Origin: Desulfarculaceae bacterium
GTDB taxonomy: Bacteria > Desulfobacterota > Desulfobacteria > Desulfobacterales > Desulfobacteraceae
Assembly (NCBI GenBank): GCA_021737205.1
Contig: JAIPEK010000031.1
Span: forward strand, 1-13,630
Direction of reading: 5' to 3'
DNA length: 13,630 nucleotides
The position numbers and the translations under genes are program-made. Shown here in pieces: positions 6,134 to 12,852 of the stretch. The notes under the pieces were generated by a model. That model was not told the DNA's origin, did not search any database, and worked only from the letters and a program-made list of their open reading frames with translations. Each line of letters begins with the position of its first letter. Position 1 is the stretch's first letter.

Positions 6134-8002
6134 ATGGAATTATCCGAGCAACAGCAGAATGCAATAGACCATGAAGGAACCCCTGCGCTCGTGGTAGCGG
6201 GAGCGGGATCGGGGAAAACCCGGACGCTGACGGCCAAAATTTCCAAACTGGTCGAGTCCGGGGCCGACCCGGAACGGATCCTTGCCATCACGTTTACCAA
6301 CAAGGCCGCAGATGAAATGAAGTCCCGTCTTGCCCAAATCACCGGTTTCGGTTACGACCGGTTTCCCTGGGTGCGGACGTATCACTCGGCATGCCTTGTG
6401 ATCCTCAAAGGCCACTGCCATCTTCTGGGATACGACACCCCTATCCAGGTTCTGTCCGTGTACCAGCAGAAAAAGACGGTCAAAGAGGTCCTGATGGCCC
6501 ACAACATGGATAAAAAATTAGAGGGGCGCGTACTTTCCATGATTTCCAGGGCCAAGAACTCGGGCCACCCGGAAAAGTACTTTGATCTCAATCCGGGACT
6601 GCGCTCCATCAATATCCATGATCTGTTCAAGGCCTATGAAAACAAACTGTTCCAAATGAACTCGGTGGACTTTGACAATATCCTTCTCAAAACCCGGGAT
6701 ATCCTCAAACAGCACGAACAGGTCCGGGAGTATTACCGGCGGCATTTCACCCATATCCTGGTGGATGAATACCAGGACACCAATGATCTGCAGGAGGAAA
6801 TCACCCGGCTCCTTCTGGGGGACCACGGCAACCTGTTCTGCGTGGGGGACGACTGGCAGGCGGTGTACGGGTTCAGGGGCAGCAACGTCAACCACTTTCT
6901 CCGGTTTCCCCGGCAGTATGACAAAGCCCGGGTGTTCCGGCTGGAGGAAAATTTCCGGTCCGCCGACGAGATCGTTCAGGCGGCCAATGATCTCATCGAT
7001 TACAACCCGGACAAGATGGACAAAAAATGCTTTTCCCGAAAAACCGGGGGAAGGGTGGAAATCCGGGAATTTTTCTCGGATCTCGAGGAGGCCGAATGGG
7101 TAGCAAGACGCGTGATCGGACTGGACGGAAGAGGCCGGGGCATTCCCTTTGAAAAGGTGGCTGTTGTGTACCGGACCAAGTTCTGTTCCCTGCCGTTTGA
7201 AAAGACCTTCCGTAAATTCGGCATCCCGTACCGGATGGTGGGAAGCCAGGGATTCTTCGAACGCATGGAGATCCTCGACATCAATTCTTACCTGAACGCC
7301 GCGGCATTTCCCTCGGACGACGTCTCTTTCGAACGAATCCTCAATACTCCGAAAAGGGGCATCGGACCGTCCATGATCAAGAAGATCAACTCGGTCAGGT
7401 CCTCCGGCATGAGTCTGATGGAAGCGGCCCGGCGGACGGTACACGAAAAAATTCTGACCCCGAAAGTGCACACCAATTTAACCTTTGTCCTCGATCTTCT
7501 GGACTCAATAAAGTCGCTCGCACCGGAACAGGCCATTGACGAGATTATCAACGAAACCGGGTACAAAGCGTACCTGGAGAAACTTGCCAAAACGAAAGAC
7601 GAGTATATTTCCAAGGTGGAAAACATCGAACAGCTCAGATACACGGCCCGGGAAAAGGAGGACCTGTACGAGTACCTCGAGGAGGCCGCCCTTATCCGGG
7701 AGGACAGCAAGGATGAAGAGGACCGGAAAGACAGTGGAGTTTCTCTTCTCACCATACATTCGGCCAAGGGGCTTGAATTCGATGCGGTTTTTATCGTGGG
7801 TTGCGAGGAGAACCTGTTTCCCCACTGGCGGTCCCTCCAGGAGGGGGAAGAAGAGCTCAGCGAGGAGCGTCGCCTGATGTATGTGGCCATGACACGTGCG
7901 GAACAGTACCTGTATCTCACCTGCTCCAACTACCGGAAAGGGCAGTTCGCCTACAAGAGCCGGTTCCTGGATCATGTGGAAGAATACCTGGACGGGGCGT
8001 AG
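6134..8002 (+). CDS. UvrD/PcrA/Rep-type superfamily 1 DNA helicase
   Basis: ATP-driven 3'-5' DNA helicase-translocase of the UvrD/PcrA/Rep family, acting in repair or replication restart. All helicase motifs are intact: Q-motif region LSEQQQNAI (3-11), Walker A AGAGSGKT (22-29), Ia ITFTNKAADEM (52-62), TYHS (82-85), II LVDEYQD (209-215), III VGDDWQAVYGFRGS (237-250), IV RLEENFRS (269-276), V LTIHSAKGLEFDAVFI (539-554), VI EERRLMYVAMTRA (577-589). At 622 residues it is about 100 shorter than PcrA or UvrD and ends soon after motif VI, so it lacks their C-terminal tail. Motif III has Trp-Gln (DDWQ) where UvrD/PcrA usually has DxDQS, as in some Rep-like and helicase IV relatives. The ATG at 6134 begins the family N-terminus; AAAGGAGA at the end of the phosphomutase gene is 15 bases away. 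Stop is TAG. No gene symbol is given because UvrD, PcrA and Rep cannot be separated here. Confidence 0.93.
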   Translation: MELSEQQQNAIDHEGTPALVVAGAGSGKTRTLTAKISKLVESGADPERILAITFTNKAADEMKSRLAQITGFGYDRFPWVRTYHSACLVILKGHCHLLGYDTPIQVLSVYQQKKTVKEVLMAHNMDKKLEGRVLSMISRAKNSGHPEKYFDLNPGLRSINIHDLFKAYENKLFQMNSVDFDNILLKTRDILKQHEQVREYYRRHFTHILVDEYQDTNDLQEEITRLLLGDHGNLFCVGDDWQAVYGFRGSNVNHFLRFPRQYDKARVFRLEENFRSADEIVQAANDLIDYNPDKMDKKCFSRKTGGRVEIREFFSDLEEAEWVARRVIGLDGRGRGIPFEKVAVVYRTKFCSLPFEKTFRKFGIPYRMVGSQGFFERMEILDINSYLNAAAFPSDDVSFERILNTPKRGIGPSMIKKINSVRSSGMSLMEAARRTVHEKILTPKVHTNLTFVLDLLDSIKSLAPEQAIDEIINETGYKAYLEKLAKTKDEYISKVENIEQLRYTAREKEDLYEYLEEAALIREDSKDEEDRKDSGVSLLTIHSAKGLEFDAVFIVGCEENLFPHWRSLQEGEEELSEERRLMYVAMTRAEQYLYLTCSNYRKGQFAYKSRFLDHVEEYLDGA

Positions 8003-8007
8003 GCCTG

Positions 8008-9207
8008 GTGTCGCTGTTGCCGAGGTTCAAGAAGGGGTTTATCCCGTCCCCGCATAAAAGCATCTTCATCACGCTGTTTTTCACCATCTTCACCACGGTC
8101 ACCGGTGTGGGGATCGTGGTGCCGCTCCTGCCGGTGTACGCCCACGAACTCGGGGCGGCCGGGATTTACGTGGGTCTTGTGTTCGGTTCGTTCTCGTTTT
8201 CCAGGATTTTCTTTCTGCCTCTATTCGGGCGGCTTTCGGACAAGAGAGGAAGAAAACCTTTTATTCTGGCCGGACTTGCCGGATATGCACTGGTCTCAAT
8301 CGCCTTTATCCTGTCCACGGACGTGAATTCTCTGATCCTGATCCGGTTCGTACAGGGAATAGCCTCGGCAATGATCATGCCGGTGGTTCAGGCCTACATC
8401 GGAGAAATAACGGAGACCGGAAGAGAAGGGTATTCCATGGGCCTTTTCAACATGTCCATGTTTGCAAGCCTCAGCCTCGGCCCGCTGATGGGCGGCACCA
8501 TCAAGGACACCTTTTCCATGGATGCGTCGTTTCTTTGCATGGGAATCCTGTCGGCAATCGGATTTCTATTGAGCATCCTGTTCCTGCCGTCGGTGACAAA
8601 GGAATCCGTCCGGTCAAGAGAACGGGTTCCCGTAAGAATGCGCATTCTGGCAAAAGATCCCGCTCTTGCCGGCATATTTTTCATGCGGTTTGCCTACACC
8701 TCGTGCATCGGGGTGATCTGGTGTTTCGTTCCGCTGTTCGCGGACCGGGAGTTTGCCCTTTCCGGGACGTCCACCGGGCTTCTGGTGATGCTCGGCGTGT
8801 TTATAAGCGGTATGTTAAACCTGCCAATGGGATGGGTGGCGGATCGGGCCAACAAAAAAATGATGGTGGTCACGGGCGGGATGCTCTGCAGTGTCTCCAT
8901 GCTGATGCTGACCCTGTCTTCTTCTTATGCGGACCTGATTGCCTCTGTCGTGGTATTCGGCCTTGGCGGGGGGATCTGTATGCCGGCCATCATGGCCCTT
9001 GCCGTGGTCAAGGGCGATGACAGCAACGCAATGGCATCGGTGATGTCCATCATGACGGTGGCCCACAGTATCGGCATGATGACCGGTTCCATGACCGCGG
9101 GTGCGGCCATGGATTTTTCAAACCTCAGGAACGCCTTTCCCTGCGGCATGGTTATCATGATTGCAGGGGTTGTCACCTTTCTGGTCCTGGGCCGGAAAAC
9201 AGTGTAA
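8008..9207 (+). CDS. MFS transporter, probable drug/solute exporter
   Basis: Inner-membrane major facilitator superfamily carrier with about 12 hydrophobic helices in 399 residues, the usual size. The loop between helices 2 and 3 has the MFS motif A, GRLSDKRGRK (74-83), and the second half has the matching GWVADRANKK (275-284), showing the two-fold repeat. A charged central loop lies near 196-216. Overall form resembles proton-linked DHA1-type exporters, but the substrate is not readable. Start: the frame runs back into the helicase gene and has no ATG before the first helix; GTG at 8008, five bases after the helicase stop, gives the expected N-terminus. TTG at 8017 is the alternative. The ribosome site is weak (GGGG/TAGG), so translational coupling to the helicase is likely. 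Stop is TAA, two bases from the convergent gene's end. Confidence 0.88.
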   Translation: MSLLPRFKKGFIPSPHKSIFITLFFTIFTTVTGVGIVVPLLPVYAHELGAAGIYVGLVFGSFSFSRIFFLPLFGRLSDKRGRKPFILAGLAGYALVSIAFILSTDVNSLILIRFVQGIASAMIMPVVQAYIGEITETGREGYSMGLFNMSMFASLSLGPLMGGTIKDTFSMDASFLCMGILSAIGFLLSILFLPSVTKESVRSRERVPVRMRILAKDPALAGIFFMRFAYTSCIGVIWCFVPLFADREFALSGTSTGLLVMLGVFISGMLNLPMGWVADRANKKMMVVTGGMLCSVSMLMLTLSSSYADLIASVVVFGLGGGICMPAIMALAVVKGDDSNAMASVMSIMTVAHSIGMMTGSMTAGAAMDFSNLRNAFPCGMVIMIAGVVTFLVLGRKTV

Positions 9208-9209
9208 GC

Positions 9210-10277
9210 CTAACGGCTCTGACGGATTCTGTCTGAAAGCCCCTTTGTCAGTGCCAGGACCTTTTTCGCCGAATCCAGGTCAATGGAGCCTGTCCCGCAG
9301 CTCGGCGTAACAAAGAGCCGGTTCAACAAGGTTTCCCGGTCCACTCCGATCTTTTCAAATTGAGCGGCCTGCCCTTCGAACTTTTCCATCAGAGAGTCCA
9401 CGGTTTCAGCGGCTATCTCCTACGGATTCTGGGTGGGTACGATGCCCCAGGCAAGTATGCCGCCCCTGCCCAAAAACTCCTTTATCACGTCGGGAAACAG
9501 GATGAAGTTGTCAAAATAGGCATACGCGTCAAAACTGATGATGTCGATTTCCGAGGAGAGCAAAAGATCCCATTCGGTATTGGCGCACACATGGACGCCG
9601 GCGATCCCGCCTTTGGAATGCACCGCCTCGACCACCTCGTTGACCGCCAGCTGGACGTCCTCTTTGGTAATAGTGATGAAAGCGGATGTGCCGAATCCGG
9701 CAAGACCGGGCTCATCAATGAAAATAACCGGTTTGTATCCTCTTCCGGAAAACGCTTCCGCCTGCCAGGCTGCATTCATGGCGATTTTTTTCACGGCCGC
9801 GTCCCTCAGCTGGTCATCATAGAAAATGGCCTTATCATTCTGATCTTTGACCGACGTGCCGAAGGTGACCGGGCCTGTGACCTGCCCTTTCAGCGCCTTG
9901 AAGGATTTTTCTGCCGCGTCCACCTGCCGGAGAAATTCCTCAAAGCCTTTTCCGGTTTCCGGCGTGAACCCGAAGCGTGACCCTTCAAGAGGCTGCGCTT
10001 CACTGCTCACGGCAAGATACTCCTCGAAAAAAGAAAGCATTTCGTCGTCGAAATCCTCTGTTGTGGTATCGATAAAAGAGCCGCCTTCATGGTTGACAAG
10101 TCCGGGCATGCCGGTGAGAAACTGCTCCATCATCCCTTCTTCCGGATATTTGGGAAGCTGGGCCCACAACGGGATCTCGGGCGTACTTTCCATGATGAGT
10201 TCCGTGGCCTCTTTATGACTGTCCATGGGCAAACTTCCGATCAGAACCGGAAGTGAATCTGCTTTGAAATGTTCCAT
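9210..10277 (-). CDS. MetE-like (cobalamin-independent methionine synthase family) protein with in-frame TAG
   Basis: TIM-barrel protein related to the catalytic half of cobalamin-independent methionine synthase and to short single-domain Mes-type methyltransferases. The frame gives 285 residues to a TAG (9420-9422), then 69 more with no frame shift to a second TAG at 9210. Visible parts: LPVLIGSLP (9-17), VTGPVTFG (133-140), FIDEPGLAGFG (186-196), GVHVCANTEWD (227-237), SFDAY (248-252) and GILAWGIVPT (273-282) before the TAG; RETLLNRLFVTPSCGTGS (314-331) after it. His229 and Cys231 match zinc ligands His641 and Cys643 of E. coli MetE, and Cys327, beyond the TAG, matches Cys726. A product ending at the TAG would lack a metal ligand. 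The ATG at 10277 is chosen for AAGGTGG 9 bases upstream; ATGs further upstream lack a site. It could be a pyrrolysine or readthrough protein, a young pseudogene or a sequence error. Substrate is unknown. Confidence 0.75.
9420..9422 (-). other. In-frame TAG codon within the MetE-like gene
   Basis: The codon lies between GIVPTQNP and EIAAETVDSL. Reading frame, codon use and family-like sequence are the same on both sides. One base change from CAG, GAG or AAG would create it. Residue 286 is not at an obvious catalytic position; it falls on the loop or helix after the GIVPT strand. Confidence 0.9.
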
Positions 10278-10327
10278 AATGTGTTTCCACCTTTCGTTTG
10301 TCATGTTGTATTTCAATGGATGTAAAT

Positions 10328-10349
10328 CATATAAATATATCTTTATATG
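10328..10349. promoter_or_regulatory. AT-rich 8-bp palindrome at the MetE-like transcription start
   Basis: CATATAAA (10328-10335) and TTTATATG (10342-10349) are exact reverse complements across six bases. It lies directly downstream of the proposed -10 box for the MetE-like gene, where a repressor would act. AT-richness makes chance similarity possible. Confidence 0.35.
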
Positions 10350-10378
10350 TTTATAAATCAATTGACCGGGAATGTCAA
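10350..10378 (-). promoter_or_regulatory. Near-consensus promoter of the MetE-like gene
   Basis: Minus-strand TTGACA (10378-10373), a 17-base spacer and TATAAA (10355-10350) are the best sigma-70-type promoter in the window. The -35 box is part of an inverted repeat, TTGAC-N7-GTCAA (10362-10378), a possible operator. The leader would be about 65 bases. A promoter this good suggests the gene is, or recently was, expressed. Confidence 0.6.
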
Positions 10379-10469
10379 CCTTGGCAATCCGGGCGAAAAA
10401 AACAAATCTTTGGCAGCGGCAGTATAAATTGGAATTTTACAGAATAAATTTTTACGATTCGATTCGGGT

Positions 10470-10498
10470 TTGCATTTATTTTTATCCTGAACTATGTT
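10470..10498 (+). promoter_or_regulatory. Probable promoter of the acyl-CoA dehydrogenase gene
   Basis: TTGCAT (10470-10475), a 17-base spacer and TATGTT (10493-10498) match the -35/-10 pattern. Start of transcription would be near 10505, giving a 60-base leader that contains the inverted repeat at 10510-10532. Confidence 0.45.
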
Positions 10499-10509
10499 AA
10501 CCATAATAA

Positions 10510-10532
10510 TTGATGTTTTTTATAACCATCAA
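10510..10532. promoter_or_regulatory. TTGATG/CATCAA inverted repeat, possible operator
   Basis: TTGATG (10510-10515) and CATCAA (10527-10532) are exact reverse complements 11 bases apart, just downstream of the proposed transcription start. This is the usual place for a repressor site; I do not recognise it as a known fatty-acid regulator box. Confidence 0.35.
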
Positions 10533-10564
10533 AAATACAAACATATTCTCAAGGAGGCCTTGCG

Positions 10565-12265
10565 ATGTTGCTGAACCCCAAAACGGAAACGTTTGATCAC
10601 CTTGACGAACGATCCGCAAAAATCATGAAAAAGACCATCGAGTATTTCGAGTCCAGGGGAAAAGAGAGGCTGAAGCACGATTACCATGAACGAATCTGGT
10701 ACTCGGACTTCCTCGACTTTTTAAAGGAAAACCGGGTTTTTTCCACACTTCTGACCCCGTCCGAACTTGCTGACGACAACCCGGATGCAAGGTGGGACAC
10801 TTTCCGGAACTGCGATTTTAACGAAATCCTGGGCTTTTACAATCTCTCCCACTGGTATACCTGGCAGGTGAGCATCCTGGGACTCGGCCCCATCTGGATG
10901 AGCCGAAACGAGGCCATTCGGAAAAAGACGGCCGATCATCTCAAGGACGGGGGCATTTTCGCGTTCGGCCTTTCGGAAAAAGAGCACGGCGCGGACCTCT
11001 ATTCATCCGACATGTCGCTGACCCCGCTCGGGGACGGAAAATATATCGCGGACGGCGGGAAATACTACATCGGCAACGCCAACGAAGCCTCGTTCGTATC
11101 CACTTTCGGGGTCAATTCCGAAACCGAAGAGTACGTGTTTTTCGTGGCCGACCCCAAAAGAGAAGGTTACGATCTCGTCCGGAATGTAGTGGACTGGGAG
11201 GGATACGTGGCCGAATACGGCCTGAGCGGATATCCGGTTTCCGAAGATGAAATCCTGGCCCAGGGTCGGGAGGCCTGGGACATGGCGCTTAACACCATCA
11301 ACGTGGGAAAATTCAACCTGGGATGGGCGTCCATCGGGATCTGTACCCATGCCTTTTTCGAGGGGCTCAACCATGCCGCCAACCGGAACCTTTACGGAAA
11401 CTACGTAACCGACTTCCCCCACATCCGGCAGCTTTTCGTGGATGCGTATACGCGTCTTGCCGCCATGAAACTCTTCGCCCAGAGGGCAACGGACTACATG
11501 CGGGCGGCTTCCCCGGACGACCGCCGGTACCTTCTCTATGACCCCATGGTCAAAATGAAGGTCCCCACCCAGGGCGAAGAGGTGATCAACCATATCTGGG
11601 ATGTGATCGCGGCAAAAGGATTTGAAAAAGACGTCTATTTCGAGATGGCTGCCACCGACATCCGGGCGCTGCCGAAACTCGAGGGAACGGTGCATGTCAA
11701 TATGGCGCTTGTCATCAAGTTCATGGCCAATTACTTTTTCAACCCCGGAGAATTTCCAGATATCCCCAAGATGACCGAACCCGTGGACGACACCTTTCTG
11801 TTCAACCAGGGGCCCACCAAGGGGCTCGGCAAAATCCGGTTCCACGACTACCATATCGCCTATGACAAGGTGGATCTGCCCAATGTCAACATTTTCAAGG
11901 AACAGATCAAAGTGCTGTCCGATTTTCTGACCTATGCCACTCCTTCCGGAGAGCAGGCCAAAAACATGGATTTCCTGTTGACGCTCGGCGAACTTTTCAC
12001 CCTTGTTGCCTACGGCCAGCTCCTTTTGGAAAAATACGACATGGAAGATTTGGGGGAAGATCTTCTCGAGCAGATTTTCGATTTTATGATCCGGGACTTT
12101 TCAAAGCATGCGCTGGCCCTTAAACTCAAACCGGACACCACCGAAGGCCAGATGGAATACTGCATGAAAATGATCGCCAAACCGGTCTATGACCATGACC
12201 GGTTCCTGCGGGTCTGGGAGACCCATGTATATACGCTCAGGGATGCCTACGAGATGACCTCCTGA
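10565..12265 (+). CDS. Acyl-CoA dehydrogenase family protein, long form
   Basis: FAD-dependent dehydrogenase expected to oxidise an acyl-CoA to the 2-enoyl-CoA and pass electrons to an electron-transfer flavoprotein or another carrier. The 566 residues are longer than the roughly 380 of the short/medium-chain enzymes; the extra length is an N-terminal extension (first 60 or so) and a C-terminal domain (after about 395). FAFGLSEKEHGADL (132-145) is a variant of the flavin/substrate signature, usually LTEPEAGSDL. KYIADGGKYYIGNA (159-172) is the middle beta domain. KGFEKDVYFEMAATDIRALPKLEGT (351-375) corresponds to the family stretch ending YEGT, and Glu373 is the likely catalytic base. The ATG at 10565 has a perfect AAGGAGG at 10551-10557. 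Stop is TGA. No other beta-oxidation gene is adjacent, so the chain length or substrate is unknown. A short-side-chain or aromatic acyl-CoA role is equally possible. Confidence 0.88.
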   Translation: MLLNPKTETFDHLDERSAKIMKKTIEYFESRGKERLKHDYHERIWYSDFLDFLKENRVFSTLLTPSELADDNPDARWDTFRNCDFNEILGFYNLSHWYTWQVSILGLGPIWMSRNEAIRKKTADHLKDGGIFAFGLSEKEHGADLYSSDMSLTPLGDGKYIADGGKYYIGNANEASFVSTFGVNSETEEYVFFVADPKREGYDLVRNVVDWEGYVAEYGLSGYPVSEDEILAQGREAWDMALNTINVGKFNLGWASIGICTHAFFEGLNHAANRNLYGNYVTDFPHIRQLFVDAYTRLAAMKLFAQRATDYMRAASPDDRRYLLYDPMVKMKVPTQGEEVINHIWDVIAAKGFEKDVYFEMAATDIRALPKLEGTVHVNMALVIKFMANYFFNPGEFPDIPKMTEPVDDTFLFNQGPTKGLGKIRFHDYHIAYDKVDLPNVNIFKEQIKVLSDFLTYATPSGEQAKNMDFLLTLGELFTLVAYGQLLLEKYDMEDLGEDLLEQIFDFMIRDFSKHALALKLKPDTTEGQMEYCMKMIAKPVYDHDRFLRVWETHVYTLRDAYEMTS

Positions 12266-12318
12266 TTTCTTGTCAGGCGTACGACAACTGTGTTTGAATC
12301 AGACAGGTTCATTCCCTA

Positions 12319-12347
12319 TTGTACCGGCTGCGCTGCTGGTATATACT
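12319..12347 (+). promoter_or_regulatory. Probable promoter of the 100-residue protein gene
   Basis: TTGTAC (12319-12324), 17 bases and TATACT (12342-12347) lie 33 bases before the start codon. This suggests the small gene is not simply co-transcribed with the acyl-CoA dehydrogenase. Confidence 0.5.
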
Positions 12348-12380
12348 GCAAGATATCCTGTCAACAAAAAAGGGGGTTTT

Positions 12381-12683
12381 ATGGGACGAGTCTATCCGGA
12401 TGAAACCAATACCGAAAAAGAATATGTCACTATTGAAACCGAAGATGCGCAAACACTCGAATTTGAACAAGCCAGACAAATGGCCGGGGAAAAGGCACGT
12501 GAAATCAGCGGCAACCCCATGATGCTGGCCTGGAAAAACGGAAAAACCGGTGAATTTTATCCCGCTCATGAATGCGGCAGGACGGAAAAGCCTGCCTGGA
12601 TTGTATATGCCGAAGCAAGAGGCGCCAACCTAACCATTGACGTCAATCACGGGGACTACATTTTCCTGTGGCTGAAAATGTAG
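12381..12683 (+). CDS. Uncharacterised 100-residue soluble protein
   Basis: I do not recognise a function. The 100-residue product has no signal peptide or membrane segment. The N-terminal half is acidic and probably helical (TLEFEQARQMAGEKAREIS); the C-terminal half reads like a small beta domain: MMLAWKNGKTGEFYPAHECG (48-67), KPAWIVYAEARGANLTIDVN (72-91) and GDYIFLWLKM at the end. This layout resembles a small conserved family of anaerobic bacteria and archaea that I recall as DUF5619, unverified. There is one cysteine, Cys66. The ATG at 12381 is chosen for AAAAAGGGGG four bases upstream; the frame extends back to 12270, but that stretch covers the proposed promoter. Stop is TAG. It lies between the acyl-CoA dehydrogenase and the TRAP gene with gaps of 115 and 169 bases, so an operon link is doubtful. 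Confidence 0.75.
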   Translation: MGRVYPDETNTEKEYVTIETEDAQTLEFEQARQMAGEKAREISGNPMMLAWKNGKTGEFYPAHECGRTEKPAWIVYAEARGANLTIDVNHGDYIFLWLKM

Positions 12684-12769
12684 CTTGTTTCATCCATAGC
12701 GCAGCTTTCCCGGCCGGTTCACCAGCCGCCTCCAATGAGATTGCCGATTGGGGAAATTTTACCTCTCCC

Positions 12770-12799
12770 TTGACGAAAACGGTTTTGTATGACTTATTT
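12770..12799 (+). promoter_or_regulatory. Possible promoter of the TRAP transporter gene
   Basis: TTGACG (12770-12775), an 18-base spacer and TTATTT (12794-12799) precede the gene by about 53 bases. The -35 box is good and the -10 box poor. Confidence 0.3.
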
Positions 12800-12852
12800 A
12801 GAAGATATTGTGAAAAACAGGTTTTGAAACCCCAACCAGTAGGAGGTATAAA

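Noticed and set aside
5236..6342. Long minus-strand open frame (368 codons) opposite the phosphomutase and helicase
   Set aside because: It is antisense to a gene with all motifs intact and has no recognisable domain; open antisense frames are common opposite genes with this codon bias.
6518..7471. Minus-strand open frame (317 codons) opposite the helicase
   Set aside because: It lies wholly opposite conserved helicase motifs and shows no start signal or domain.
8000..8002. The TAG ending the helicase as a second possible recoded codon
   Set aside because: Readthrough gives a Cys/Arg-rich stretch (AWCRCCRGSRR) with no family likeness, so this is a real stop; the TAGs ending proC and the OmpA-family gene gave the same result.
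9210..9401. The downstream part of the MetE-like gene as a separate small gene
   Set aside because: The ATG at 9401 has no ribosome site, and the sequence before it, back to the TAG, already reads as family protein in the same frame.
10278..10361. Upstream extension of the MetE-like gene to an earlier ATG
   Set aside because: It would cover the promoter's -10 region and leader, and lacks a ribosome site; the ATG at 10277 has AAGGTGG at the right distance.
11003..11854. Minus-strand open frame (283 codons) opposite the acyl-CoA dehydrogenase
   Set aside because: Antisense shadow of a well-supported gene; no domain seen.
12270..12287. TTGTC/GACAA inverted repeat after the acyl-CoA dehydrogenase as a terminator
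   Set aside because: Only five paired bases and no T-run; expected by chance.
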